7,612 nt of DNA from Thermoleophilaceae bacterium (GCA_013811765.1 JACCUO010000189.1:1-7612); one strand, 5' to 3'. Positions 1-5,381 are shown, counted from the stretch's first letter. Numbers and translations: made by a program. The notes: generated by a model from the letters alone, not told the origin.

Positions 1-310
1 GATCGAGGCAGCGGGCGTCGAAAACGTGCTGGCGCTGCGGGGAGATCCGCCGGAAGGCGACGGCGAGTGGACCCAGACCGAAGGCGGCCTGCGCTACTCC
101 ACCGAGCTGATCGAACTGCTCCGCGAGCACTTCGGCTTCGCCGTCGGGGCTGCGGCGTTCCCCGAGGTGCATCCGCAGGCCGAGAGCCCTGAGGCCGACC
201 TCCGCTTCCTGAAGGCCAAGCAGGACGCTGGCGCGACCTTCCTGATCACCCAGCTCTTCTATGACAACGACTTCTACTTCGACTTCGTGACCCGCGCGCG
301 CGAGGGGGAC
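1..310 (+). pseudogene. metF: Partial 5,10-methylenetetrahydrofolate reductase (second metF copy), truncated at both ends
   Basis: Reading from base 2, about 100 codons encode the middle of a MetF protein, including LALRGDPP, FPEVHPQAESP and FLITQLFYDN, which are folate- and FAD-site segments of the family. It aligns without gaps to residues about 95-193 of the complete metF on the opposite strand, with about 83% amino-acid and 82% base identity by my own count (about 52 mismatches in 297 bases, mostly at third codon positions). The 5' end lies outside the window. Homology stops near base 300-310, where a family member should continue into the VPIIPGIMP segment; instead the frame runs into the antisense of the other metF and stays open to base 1222 without meaning. 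The fragment therefore lacks the last third of the enzyme. The synonymous mismatch pattern says both copies were under selection until recently, so the break is recent or is an assembly or library chimera. Confidence 0.85.
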
Positions 311-1207
311 TCAGATCGGCTGGGCGGCGCGCGTCCAGGGCTGGGCGGCGCGCAGCGCGGCCAGGATCGCCCGCGTGGCGGGGGAGCGGTTGAGCGTGTA
401 GAAGTGCACGCCCGGCGCACCTCGCGCCAGCAGGTCCATGCACTGGAGGGTGGCGTAGGCGATGCCGAGGTCGTGGACCGCGGCCTCGTCCTCCTCGCGT
501 GCCTCGAGTTCCCGTTCGAGGCTTTCGGGGATCTTCGACTCACACAGCTCCGTGATCCGCTTGATGTTGCGAAAGCTGGTCACGGGCATGATGCCCGGGA
601 TGATAGGCACAGTCACCCCCGCGCTCCGAGCGCGTTCGACGAAGTCGAAGTAGAACTCGTTGTCGTAGAAGAGCTGGGTGATCAGGAAGCTCGCGCCCGC
701 GTCCTGCTTGGCCTTCAGAAAGCGGATGTCCGAGTCCGGACTCTCGGCCTGCGGATGCACCTCGGGGAATGCCGCCGCGCCGACCGCGAAGCCGTAGTTG
801 CCGGTCAGCAGCTCGATCAGCTCGGTGGAGTAGAGAAGGCCGCCGTCGGTCTGACGCCACTCCTCCTCGCCCGCGGGGGGGTCCCCGCGCAGTGCGAGGA
901 CGTTGTCGACTCCGGCGGCCTCGATCTCATCGAGCGTCTCCCGCAGCTCGTCCACAGTCGCGCCGACGCAGGTGAAATGGGCCATGGCCTCGATGCCGAG
1001 CTCCTGCTTGATCCACTTCACGATGTCGATCGTGCGGTCGCGGGTGGAGCCAAGCGCCCCGTAGGTCACGGACACGAACTCCGGATGGTCGTGGCGCAGG
1101 GCTTCCAGGGTCGCGCGCAGGTTCTCCTCGCCAGCGTCGGTTTTCGGCGGGAAGAACTCGAAGGAGAAGACGGGGCGTCGCTCGCGCAGGATCTCGTCGA
1201 TGCGCAT
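311..1207 (-). CDS. metF: 5,10-methylenetetrahydrofolate reductase
   Basis: Cytosolic FAD enzyme that reduces 5,10-methylene-THF to 5-methyl-THF, the methyl donor for methionine synthase. The 298-residue product matches the usual length of bacterial MetF (about 296 in E. coli). Visible family features are FSFEFFPPKT at residues 14-23 with the catalytic Glu17, RGDPP at 107-111 with Asp109 (equivalent of the folate/FAD-tuning Asp), FPEVHPQAES at 147-156, FLITQLFYDN at 174-183 with Gln177, IIPGIMP at 202-208 and HFYTLNRS at 268-275. The ATG at 1207 gives the expected N-terminus. No Shine-Dalgarno is present, but TACCCT lies 8 bases before it, suggesting a leaderless start. The gene follows two small unknown genes on the same strand, 57 bases downstream of the second. 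Oddity: the C-terminus (RAAQPWTRAAQPI) contains a 7-codon tandem duplication right at the junction with the convergent metF fragment, so the last 10-15 residues may not be native. Confidence 0.95.
   Translation of the reverse strand: MRIDEILRERRPVFSFEFFPPKTDAGEENLRATLEALRHDHPEFVSVTYGALGSTRDRTIDIVKWIKQELGIEAMAHFTCVGATVDELRETLDEIEAAGVDNVLALRGDPPAGEEEWRQTDGGLLYSTELIELLTGNYGFAVGAAAFPEVHPQAESPDSDIRFLKAKQDAGASFLITQLFYDNEFYFDFVERARSAGVTVPIIPGIMPVTSFRNIKRITELCESKIPESLERELEAREEDEAAVHDLGIAYATLQCMDLLARGAPGVHFYTLNRSPATRAILAALRAAQPWTRAAQPI
318..353. repeat. Imperfect 21-bp tandem duplication at the 3' end of metF
   Basis: The 15-mer GGCTGGGCGGCGCGC occurs at 318-332 and again at 339-353, a period of 21 bases. 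In the minus-strand metF frame this is an in-frame 7-codon duplication giving RAAQP twice at the extreme C-terminus. It sits within about 10-40 bases of the point where the inverted metF fragment begins. Repeats at a junction can mark replication slippage or template switching, but the GC-rich composition could also produce this by simple slippage. Confidence 0.7.
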
Positions 1208-1215
1208 GGCGATGA

Positions 1216-1221
1216 AGGGTA
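1216..1221 (-). promoter_or_regulatory. Candidate -10 element (TACCCT) for leaderless metF
   Basis: On the minus strand TACCCT is followed by 8 bases and then the metF ATG. The hexamer fits TANNNT and would place the transcription start at or within about two bases of the start codon. No -35 is recognisable. Just upstream, at 1224-1250, CCGGGA and TCCCGG form a short dyad with a 15-base spacer that could be an operator or a weak terminator for the preceding genes. This is a sequence pattern only. Confidence 0.4.
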
Positions 1222-1264
1222 ACCCGGGAGGGGTCCGGCACGGGTCCCGGATGCTCCGTCGGTC

Positions 1265-1567
1265 TCAGCCCTCCGCCTTCTGCCCGTCGGGCGTATAGAT
1301 ATCGAGTCCCGTCGCCACGGTCGTGCGCCCGTTCAGCTCGTACTGCACGTCCACGGAGTCGTTCCTGCCGTAGGTGCCGAACAGCGCGAAGAAGATGGCG
1401 GTCCAGCGCCAGAAGCCCAGCCGTTCCTTCTGCAGGGGCTGCATGAAGAGCAGATCTGTGCCTTCGATGTCGAAGTCCTCGCCCTCCTGCTGGGCCACGC
1501 CGTTCACGAACACGCGCAGCGGAGGCTCGGCACCGTGGGGAAGGGGCACGCGCCAGCGCTGGTCCAT
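1265..1567 (-). CDS. Conserved-looking hypothetical protein, 100 aa
   Basis: I do not recognise a named family. The 100-residue product has an N-terminal half (residues 17-45, LRVFVNGV...DFDIEGTDLLF) that reads like a beta-hairpin segment, then a hydrophobic aromatic patch GFWRWTAIFFALFG (51-64), and a second beta-like segment SVDVQYELNG (71-80). It has no signal peptide and no catalytic motif, and the hydrophobic patch is short for a membrane span. The ATG lies only 6 bases after the TAA of the preceding minus-strand gene and is preceded by a purine-rich GGGTAAGGGGG, so translation is probably coupled to that gene. The pair reads towards metF. Start and frame are supported by this spacing; function is unknown. 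Confidence 0.7.
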   Translation of the reverse strand: MDQRWRVPLPHGAEPPLRVFVNGVAQQEGEDFDIEGTDLLFMQPLQKERLGFWRWTAIFFALFGTYGRNDSVDVQYELNGRTTVATGLDIYTPDGQKAEG

Positions 1568-1573
1568 GCCCCC

Positions 1574-1912
1574 TTACCCTAGAACCCGGCGTAGGGCGTC
1601 GTAGGCCGACTCGCCGTTCTCCTGGCGCACGAGCCTGCGCCGCACGCGACCGGTGAACGCCTCCACCGAGCCGTCTCCCCTGACATCGATCCCTGCTCGC
1701 AGCCCCTTGGGCCCGACCAGCTCCAGCCGCCCGAAGACCTGCTGGACGGGCTCGAACCGGCGCACCAGCGTCCCACCCGCCGCCGGTACTCGGGCGCGCC
1801 CCTCCAGCTCGCGGCCGCGGCGTTCCAGCGCCTCCAGGGCCACGGAAAGGTCACCCGCCCGTTCGCGCTCCACCTTCGCCTTCATCCGCACGATGATCCT
1901 GTAGGCGGCCAT
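1574..1912 (-). CDS. Hypothetical protein, 112 aa
   Basis: The product begins MAAYRIIVRMKAKVERE and ends YDALRRVLG. No named family is recognised. It has a short N-terminal beta-like strand, a charged helix (about residues 12-42, rich in Glu and Arg), then an alternating hydrophobic pattern FGRLELVGPKGLRAGIDVRG (60-79) typical of a small alpha/beta domain. The frame stays open as far as base 2422, but the upstream part is antisense to the MOSC gene and has no coherent composition, so I place the start at the ATG at 1912. In support, TACGCT lies 7 bases before that ATG, a leaderless-type -10. It heads a probable operon with the 100-aa gene 6 bases downstream. Its start abuts the divergent MOSC gene, leaving 24 bases or fewer between the two. 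Confidence 0.65.
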   Translation of the reverse strand: MAAYRIIVRMKAKVERERAGDLSVALEALERRGRELEGRARVPAAGGTLVRRFEPVQQVFGRLELVGPKGLRAGIDVRGDGSVEAFTGRVRRRLVRQENGESAYDALRRVLG

Positions 1913-1919
1913 GTGGCGC

Positions 1920-1929
1920 AGCGTAATGT
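1920..1929. promoter_or_regulatory. Overlapping divergent -10 elements (TACGCT minus, TAATGT plus)
   Basis: On the minus strand TACGCT (1925-1920) stands 7 bases before the ATG at 1912. On the plus strand TAATGT (1924-1929) stands 7 bases before the GTG at 1937. The two hexamers share the self-complementary TA at 1924-1925. Both fit TANNNT at the distance expected for leaderless transcripts, so one short segment could serve both directions. Only one polymerase could occupy it at a time, which would make the two units mutually exclusive. The motif positions are seen; the promoter activity is inferred. Confidence 0.4.
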
Positions 1930-1936
1930 GAGGCTC

Positions 1937-2572
1937 GTGGGCGAGGTGATCTCCGTCAACGTGGCTATGCCGCGCACGCTCAGGCGGCGTGGCCGGGATG
2001 TCCCCACCGGGCTTTGGAAGCGGCCGGTGGCGGGCGCCGTGGCCGTGGGCGAGCTTGGCCTCGAGGGCGACCTCCAGGCCGACCGGCGCGTGCACGGCGG
2101 CGCTGAGAAGGCGGTGTATGCCTATGCCGCCGAGGACGTGGCCTGGTGGGAGGAGCAGCTCGGGCGGGAGCTCGGGCCCGGGTTCTTCGGAGAGAACCTG
2201 ACGCTCGAGGGGGTGGACGTGAGCGGCGCCCGGAGAGGCGAGCGCTGGCAGATCGGGAGCGTCGCCCTCGAGGTCACCGAGCCACGCCATCCCTGCTGGA
2301 AGCTCGCGGCGAAGGTCGGAGAGCCGGACTTTATCAAGCGCTTCACCGAGGCCGGGCGCCCCGGCGCCTACCTGCGCGTGCTCACTGAGGGAGAGATCGT
2401 CGCCGGCGACGAGGTCCGTCACCGGCGGACAGTCGGGCTTGCTCTCCTATCTGCCCATGAAGAACAGCACGAGCGCCACGAGCCCGAGTGCGAACAGCAC
2501 CGGGTGGACGATGGCGCCACCCGCGATGGCGATGATCAGGAGGATGACTCCGATGACGAGCAGCATTCTTAG
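1937..2572 (+). CDS. MOSC domain protein (YiiM-like)
   Basis: MOSC domains are found in molybdenum-cofactor sulfurases and in stand-alone proteins such as YiiM, which handle sulfur transfer or Mo-dependent reduction of N-hydroxylated compounds; the substrate here is unknown. Family features are an N-terminal VISVNVAMPR, GDLQADRRVHGG (about residues 44-55), KAVYAY, FFGENLT (83-89) and PCWKL with the conserved Cys at about 120. I prefer the GTG at 1937 because TAATGT precedes it by 7 bases; in-frame GTGs at 1913, 1928 and 1946 are alternatives. The recognisable domain ends near base 2410 (GDEV). The remaining 50 or so residues are extremely charged and lie wholly antisense to a small membrane-protein gene: antisense of hydrophobic codons gives charged residues, so this tail is probably meaningless read-through, and the usual C-terminal three-helix domain is absent. 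moaA, another Mo-cofactor gene, lies 0.3 kb away. Confidence 0.85.
   Translation: MGEVISVNVAMPRTLRRRGRDVPTGLWKRPVAGAVAVGELGLEGDLQADRRVHGGAEKAVYAYAAEDVAWWEEQLGRELGPGFFGENLTLEGVDVSGARRGERWQIGSVALEVTEPRHPCWKLAAKVGEPDFIKRFTEAGRPGAYLRVLTEGEIVAGDEVRHRRTVGLALLSAHEEQHERHEPECEQHRVDDGATRDGDDQEDDSDDEQHS
2414..2430. terminator. Small hairpin between the MOSC domain end and the convergent small gene
   Basis: GTCCG (2414-2418) and CGGAC (2426-2430) form a 5-bp stem with a 7-base loop, located at the end of the recognisable MOSC domain and 17 bases beyond the stop of the convergent 39-aa gene. There is no T-tract, only the pyrimidine-rich stretch GCTTGCTCTCCTAT on the plus side. It is weak, and a stem this size can occur by chance in GC-rich DNA. 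Confidence 0.2.
2447..2566 (-). CDS. Very small hydrophobic membrane protein, 39 aa
   Basis: The product starts MLLVIGVILLIIAIAGGA and ends VLFFMGR. Almost every residue is hydrophobic, forming two short membrane segments (about 2-18 and 22-37) split by a His-Pro turn at 21-22. I know of no function. Translation is well supported: the ATG is 2 bases after the stop of the preceding minus-strand gene and carries a good Shine-Dalgarno (GAGAGG, 7 bases upstream). The two membrane proteins therefore form a coupled pair. The gene is completely overlapped on the other strand by the charged tail of the MOSC reading frame; the SD, operon spacing and hydrophobic composition argue that this gene is the real one there. 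Its length puts it below many gene-calling cut-offs. Confidence 0.75.
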   Translation of the reverse strand: MLLVIGVILLIIAIAGGAIVHPVLFALGLVALVLFFMGR

Positions 2573-2799
2573 TACCTCTCTCGAGCGACGGGCTCGCGCT
2601 CGCGTACGACCTCGACGTCGCGCGCCCCGCGACGATCCGCGCTCGCCATCATGATCAACGAAACCACCAGTCCGATGATCCCCGCGACGATCAGGATGAC
2701 GCCCGCAGTTTGGATGTTGAAGCCCGCGACCGTGGCGGTCACGGCGAACTTGAGGATCGCGCCGAGCGCGATCATGAAAATCGAGGAGCCAATGTACAT
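2569..2799 (-). CDS. DUF6458-like small membrane protein, 76 aa
   Basis: The product starts MYIGSSIFMIALGAILKFAV, which resembles the actinobacterial DUF6458 family of about 75-residue proteins of unknown function; I make the assignment from memory of the pattern (G-S-I-F-x-I-A-x-G-A-I-L-K-F-A-V). Two membrane helices are visible, about residues 5-22 and 31-52, followed by a polar, Arg/Glu-rich tail (54-76) that would lie in the cytoplasm or at the membrane face. Upstream, GGTAGGTAG about 5 bases before the ATG is a possible ribosome site. The upstream region holds a perfect 18-bp tandem repeat, so expression may be controlled. The TAA stop is followed after 2 bases by the ATG of the 39-aa hydrophobic protein, implying co-translation. 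Confidence 0.85.
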   Translation of the reverse strand: MYIGSSIFMIALGAILKFAVTATVAGFNIQTAGVILIVAGIIGLVVSLIMMASADRRGARDVEVVREREPVARERY

Positions 2800-2837
2800 G
2801 GGGTCTACCTACCCACCCCCTCTCTCTTCTATGCGTG

Positions 2838-2873
2838 TTTCGGCAGATGTATGAATTTCGGCAGATGTATGAA
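2838..2873. repeat. Perfect 18-bp tandem repeat (TTTCGGCAGATGTATGAA x2), candidate operator
   Basis: Two identical adjacent copies, 2838-2855 and 2856-2873, lie in the 96-base gap between the moaA stop and the DUF6458-like start. The repeat is far more AT-rich than its surroundings. Read on the minus strand, one copy supplies TTCATA, a 4/6 match to the -35 consensus, 18 bases before TAGAAG (4/6 match to -10, about 2827-2832). The other copy lies directly upstream. Paired direct sites at a promoter are typical of a regulator binding as a dimer or cooperatively. The repeat is certain; the operator role is inferred. Confidence 0.6.
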
Positions 2874-2895
2874 GGTTGCCGGGGCCCGCGTGCGC

Positions 2896-3912
2896 TCAAC
2901 CACCGATCGCGCTCATGCTTCGGGCCGGCCGACGGAAGCCCTCTTCGCCCACCCGGTGCTTCAGCTCCTTGCGCCATACGGCCTCGCGAACCAGGAGCTC
3001 GAGCTCATCGTCGGGGGCACCGGCGCGCATCGGGCCGCGCAGGTCGGTCTCGTGCAGCGAGAAGAGGCATGTGCGCAGCCGCCCGTCGGCGGTCAGCCGG
3101 ATCCGGTTGCAGTCGGCGCAGAAGGGCTCGGAGACCGGGTCGATAAAGCCGATCTGTCCCCCCGCCGCCGATTCCCCGCGCGCGGAATCGGCGAAACGGA
3201 AGACGCGCGCGGTGGCCGACGGCTCGCGGGGCAGCTCCTCGATCGGGTAGACGGCGTTGATGATCGCGCGCAGCTCCTCGCCGGGCAGCACCTGGTCGGC
3301 CGTCCACGCGGAGTCCCCGTCCAGCGGCATGAACTCGATGAAGCGCACCTCGAAGCCCCGCTCCCGCGCGAACTCGGCAAAAGGGATCGCCTCCGATTCC
3401 GTGAAGCCACGTATCGCCACCACGTTCACCTTGACGGGCCGCAGACCCGGCTGCCTGGCGGCGGCCTCCAGGCCACGGAGAACCTGCGGCAGGGCGTCAC
3501 GACGGGTCATCTGAAAGAAGCGGTCGCGCTGTAGGGAGTCGATCGAGACGTTCAGGCGGTCTATCCCGGCCGCCGCCAGCGCCCCGGCGTCTCGCTCGAG
3601 CAGGTAGCCGTTGGTCGTGAGCGAGAGGTCGCCCAGGCCGTCGATTGCCGCAAGCATCGAGACGAGGCGCGGGAACTCGCGCCTGACCAGCGGCTCGCCG
3701 CCGGTCAGGCGCACGTCCTCGATCCCCATCTGCACCAGCAGCGAGACGATCCGCTCGATCTCCTCGAAGCTCAGCACCTCCTCGCGTGAGACCCACTGCA
3801 GGCCCTCGGCCGGCATGCAGTACTGGCAGCGGAAGTTGCAGCGGTCGGTCACCGACACGCGCAGGTCGGCGATCCGCCGGCCATGCCCGTCCACCAGTGG
3901 CTCGCGCTCCAT
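2896..3912 (-). CDS. moaA: GTP 3',8-cyclase MoaA (radical SAM, molybdenum cofactor synthesis)
   Basis: MoaA performs the first step of molybdenum cofactor synthesis, converting GTP to 3',8-cyclo-7,8-dihydro-GTP, which MoaC then turns into cPMP. The 338-residue length is typical. The N-terminal radical-SAM cluster motif is CNFRCQYC with Cys25, Cys29 and Cys32. The SAM-binding GGEP is at 71-74, LTTNGYLL at 98-105 and NVSIDSL at 121-127. The C-terminal second [4Fe-4S] site, which binds GTP, is FCADCNRIRLTADGRLRTC with Cys265, Cys268 and Cys282. The conserved C-terminal Gly-Gly (337-338) is present. The ATG at 3912 has TACCCT 6 bases before it and no SD, suggesting a leaderless transcript. No moaC, moaD or moaE is adjacent; the nearest related gene is the MOSC-domain gene. 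It is divergent from the HD-domain gene with about 50 bases between them. Confidence 0.97.
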   Translation of the reverse strand: MEREPLVDGHGRRIADLRVSVTDRCNFRCQYCMPAEGLQWVSREEVLSFEEIERIVSLLVQMGIEDVRLTGGEPLVRREFPRLVSMLAAIDGLGDLSLTTNGYLLERDAGALAAAGIDRLNVSIDSLQRDRFFQMTRRDALPQVLRGLEAAARQPGLRPVKVNVVAIRGFTESEAIPFAEFARERGFEVRFIEFMPLDGDSAWTADQVLPGEELRAIINAVYPIEELPREPSATARVFRFADSARGESAAGGQIGFIDPVSEPFCADCNRIRLTADGRLRTCLFSLHETDLRGPMRAGAPDDELELLVREAVWRKELKHRVGEEGFRRPARSMSAIGG

Positions 3913-3918
3913 TTGGTG

Positions 3919-3924
3919 AGGGTA
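3919..3924 (-). promoter_or_regulatory. Candidate -10 element (TACCCT) for leaderless moaA
   Basis: TACCCT on the minus strand is followed by 6 bases (CACCAA) and the moaA ATG. The same hexamer precedes metF. This distance would start the transcript at the A of the ATG. No -35 hexamer is recognisable and no SD is present. Confidence 0.45.
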
Positions 3925-3949
3925 CTGAGGCCCCGGCGGGAGCTGCCGT

Positions 3950-3955
3950 TATGTT
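3950..3955 (+). promoter_or_regulatory. Candidate -10 element (TATGTT) for the HD-domain/GNAT unit
   Basis: TATGTT lies 9 bases before the GTG at 3965 and fits TANNNT. It would give a transcript with only a few leader bases if translation starts at 3965, or about 65 leader bases if it starts at the SD-preceded GTG at 4028. It faces away from the moaA -10, leaving a 25-base centre between the two. Confidence 0.35.
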
Positions 3956-3964
3956 CGCAGTCCA

Positions 3965-4798
3965 GTGGAGGGCGCCTCGACACCCCCGCCCGACGGGCCG
4001 GCCGCTCCCGCGGAGGCTGTCCGGGCGGTGTCGATCGGGGCTCCCACGCGCGGGAACCGGCGGCTGGAGGGGCTCCTTGACGCTGCCAACGGGGACGATC
4101 AGCTGCGGGCCTGGTGGCACATGCAGCACGTGGTGGCCAACCGGCTGGACATGTCAGATCACTCCTGGGTCCACGTGCAGATCGTCCTCAACATCGCGCT
4201 GCGGCTCTTTCGCCTACTGGTGAAACGCGGCGTGCAGCCGGCGATGGTCACCGACCACCTGATGCGGGAGCGGGACGCCGAGGTCGTCGTGGCCGCCGGG
4301 TGCCTTCTCCACGACACGGGGATGTCGGTGCACCGCACCGACCACGAGTCCTACAGCCTCTTCCTGGCGGCCCGGAAGCTCCCGGAGCTGCTGCGCGATG
4401 TCTACGAGGAGCCCGACCGCACGATCGTGGTGGCCGAGTCCCTGCACGCGATCATCGGACACCGGCGCCGGGGCGACCCGATGACGATGGAGGCAGGTGT
4501 GGTGCGGGTTGCAGACGCGCTCGATCTCGCGCAAGGCCGTTCGCGGGTTCCCTTCGAGGGACGCCGTCCCAATATTCACTCCCTCTCGGCCGCGGCCATC
4601 GACGCCGTGACGATCGCGCCGGGTGAGGAGCGGGCCGTGAGCATCGAGATCGCCATGAACAACTCGGCGGGAATCTTCCAGGTCGACGAGCTGCTGGCCA
4701 CGAAGCTCCGAGGTTCGGGCCTCGAGGAGCACGTGGAGGTGGTTGCCCGGATCGACGCCGAGCATGAAAAGCGACTGGTGCCGGTCTTTCGGATCTGA
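3965..4798 (+). CDS. HD-domain metal-dependent phosphohydrolase
   Basis: HD-superfamily enzymes use a His/Asp metal centre to hydrolyse phosphate bonds, often in nucleotides. This 277-residue protein has the ordered motif set: DHSWVHV with His66 and His70, LLHDTGM with His116-Asp117, LHAIIGH with His161 and His166, and RVADALDLAQGR with Asp184 and Asp187. A C-terminal region (about 205-277) shows alternating strands and may be a small accessory domain. The protein resembles uncharacterised archaeal/actinobacterial HD proteins beginning near TRGNRRLE; its substrate is unknown. The start is uncertain. GTG 3965 has TATGTT 9 bases upstream, but the first 21 residues are low-complexity Pro/Ala. 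GTG 4028 has GGAGG 11 bases upstream and begins nearer the conserved part. The TGA is followed after 2 bases by the acetyltransferase start, so the two genes form an operon. Confidence 0.88.
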   Translation: MEGASTPPPDGPAAPAEAVRAVSIGAPTRGNRRLEGLLDAANGDDQLRAWWHMQHVVANRLDMSDHSWVHVQIVLNIALRLFRLLVKRGVQPAMVTDHLMRERDAEVVVAAGCLLHDTGMSVHRTDHESYSLFLAARKLPELLRDVYEEPDRTIVVAESLHAIIGHRRRGDPMTMEAGVVRVADALDLAQGRSRVPFEGRRPNIHSLSAAAIDAVTIAPGEERAVSIEIAMNNSAGIFQVDELLATKLRGSGLEEHVEVVARIDAEHEKRLVPVFRI

Positions 4799-4800
4799 CC

Positions 4801-5361
4801 GTGTGCGGCCCTCCCCACGTCATTCCCGAGATCGGGACACCGCGGCTTCGCCTGCGTCCGTGGCGCAGCGAGGACCTCGACGCCTACGCCGCGATGAACG
4901 CCGACCCCCAGGTGCGCGAGTACATGTTCCCGCCGCGTCCTCTCACACGAGAGGAGTCCGAACGGGAGATCGAGGAGCTGGTGGGGCAGTGGGTGCGGCT
5001 CGGCTTCGGGCACTGGGCGGTCGAGCTGCGGGAGAGCGGCGACCTGATCGGCCGCACGGGCGCCAAGCGGCATGAGGACTGGGACCTCGACCCGGAGCAC
5101 ACGGAGGTGGGCTGGCTCTACGCCCGCTCGGCGTGGGGTAGAGGGCTCGCCACAGAGGGCGCCACCGCGGCCGTGAGCTTCTGCCTCGACGAGCTGCAGA
5201 GACCCGAGGTGATCAGCATCGCCCACCTGAGCAACCTGGCCTCCCACAGGGTGATGCGGAAGGCCGGACTCGAGTGGGCCGGCGTACGGCGCTGGCACGA
5301 GCGCCGCGTCAACGTGGTCTGGTACTCCTCGAAGCGGACGGCGGCGAAGACCGGGGATTGA
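4801..5361 (+). CDS. GNAT-family N-acetyltransferase (RimJ/RimL-like)
   Basis: This 186-residue protein would transfer an acetyl group from acetyl-CoA to an amine; RimJ/RimL-type members modify protein N-termini, and others modify small molecules or antibiotics. The family signature is clear: TPRLRLRPWRSEDLDAY (residues 13-29) at the N-terminus, VGWLYARSAWGRGLATEG (103-120) as the acetyl-CoA pyrophosphate loop (here R-S-A-W-G-R-G-L-A), and SNLASHRVMRKAGLEWAG (144-161), the conserved N-x-A-S-x-R-V-M-x-K-x-G segment. The GTG start at 4801 follows the HD gene's TGA by 2 bases and has no SD of its own, so translation is presumably coupled. No other start lies near the N-terminus. The stop is 8 bases from the stop of convergent gltA. 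The substrate cannot be read from the sequence. Confidence 0.92.
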   Translation: MCGPPHVIPEIGTPRLRLRPWRSEDLDAYAAMNADPQVREYMFPPRPLTREESEREIEELVGQWVRLGFGHWAVELRESGDLIGRTGAKRHEDWDLDPEHTEVGWLYARSAWGRGLATEGATAAVSFCLDELQRPEVISIAHLSNLASHRVMRKAGLEWAGVRRWHERRVNVVWYSSKRTAAKTGD

Positions 5362-5364
5362 GCT

Positions 5365-5381
5365 CGGCGCTATTTGCGCTG
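5365..5381 (+). terminator. Possible short hairpin terminator between convergent genes
   Basis: CGGCGC (5365-5370) can pair with GCGCTG (5376-5381) around the loop TATTT, giving a 6-bp stem with one G-U pair on the plus-strand RNA. It falls immediately after the acetyltransferase stop and overlaps the last codons of gltA. There is no T-tract. With only 8 bases between the convergent stops, any termination signal must overlap coding sequence. Confidence 0.25.

Noticed and set aside
26..1222. A long plus-strand reading frame of 398 codons spanning the metF fragment and the antisense of the complete metF
   Set aside because: Only the first 95 or so codons resemble a protein family. The rest is the complement of metF with no coherent composition; it is a product of the join and of GC-rich DNA lacking stops.
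1208..1264. A SAM or cobalamin riboswitch controlling metF
   Set aside because: The 57-base gap is too short for these aptamers and shows no conserved core; only a small 6-bp dyad is present.
1574..2422. Extending the 112-aa minus-strand gene to a 282-aa protein
   Set aside because: The extra 170 codons are exactly antisense to the conserved MOSC domain, whose motifs are unmistakable, and a leaderless-type signal precedes the internal ATG at 1912.
2838..2873. Start of a CRISPR array or phage attachment site
   Set aside because: There are only two copies, directly adjacent with no spacer, and no cas, integrase or tRNA gene is nearby.
2874..2901. Hairpin GGTTG/CAACC as moaA terminator
   Set aside because: The stem is only 5 bp with an 18-base loop, overlaps the moaA stop codon and has no T-tract; it could easily be chance.
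4801..5361. Antibiotic-resistance acetyltransferase
   Set aside because: Only general GNAT (RimJ/RimL-type) motifs are visible; nothing points to an antibiotic substrate.
3965..5361. HD-domain phosphohydrolase plus GNAT acetyltransferase as a defence or toxin-antitoxin system
   Set aside because: The GNAT is RimJ/RimL-like rather than a TacT/AtaT-type toxin. There is no DNA-binding antitoxin, nucleotide-second-messenger synthase or effector beside it, and the surroundings are housekeeping genes.
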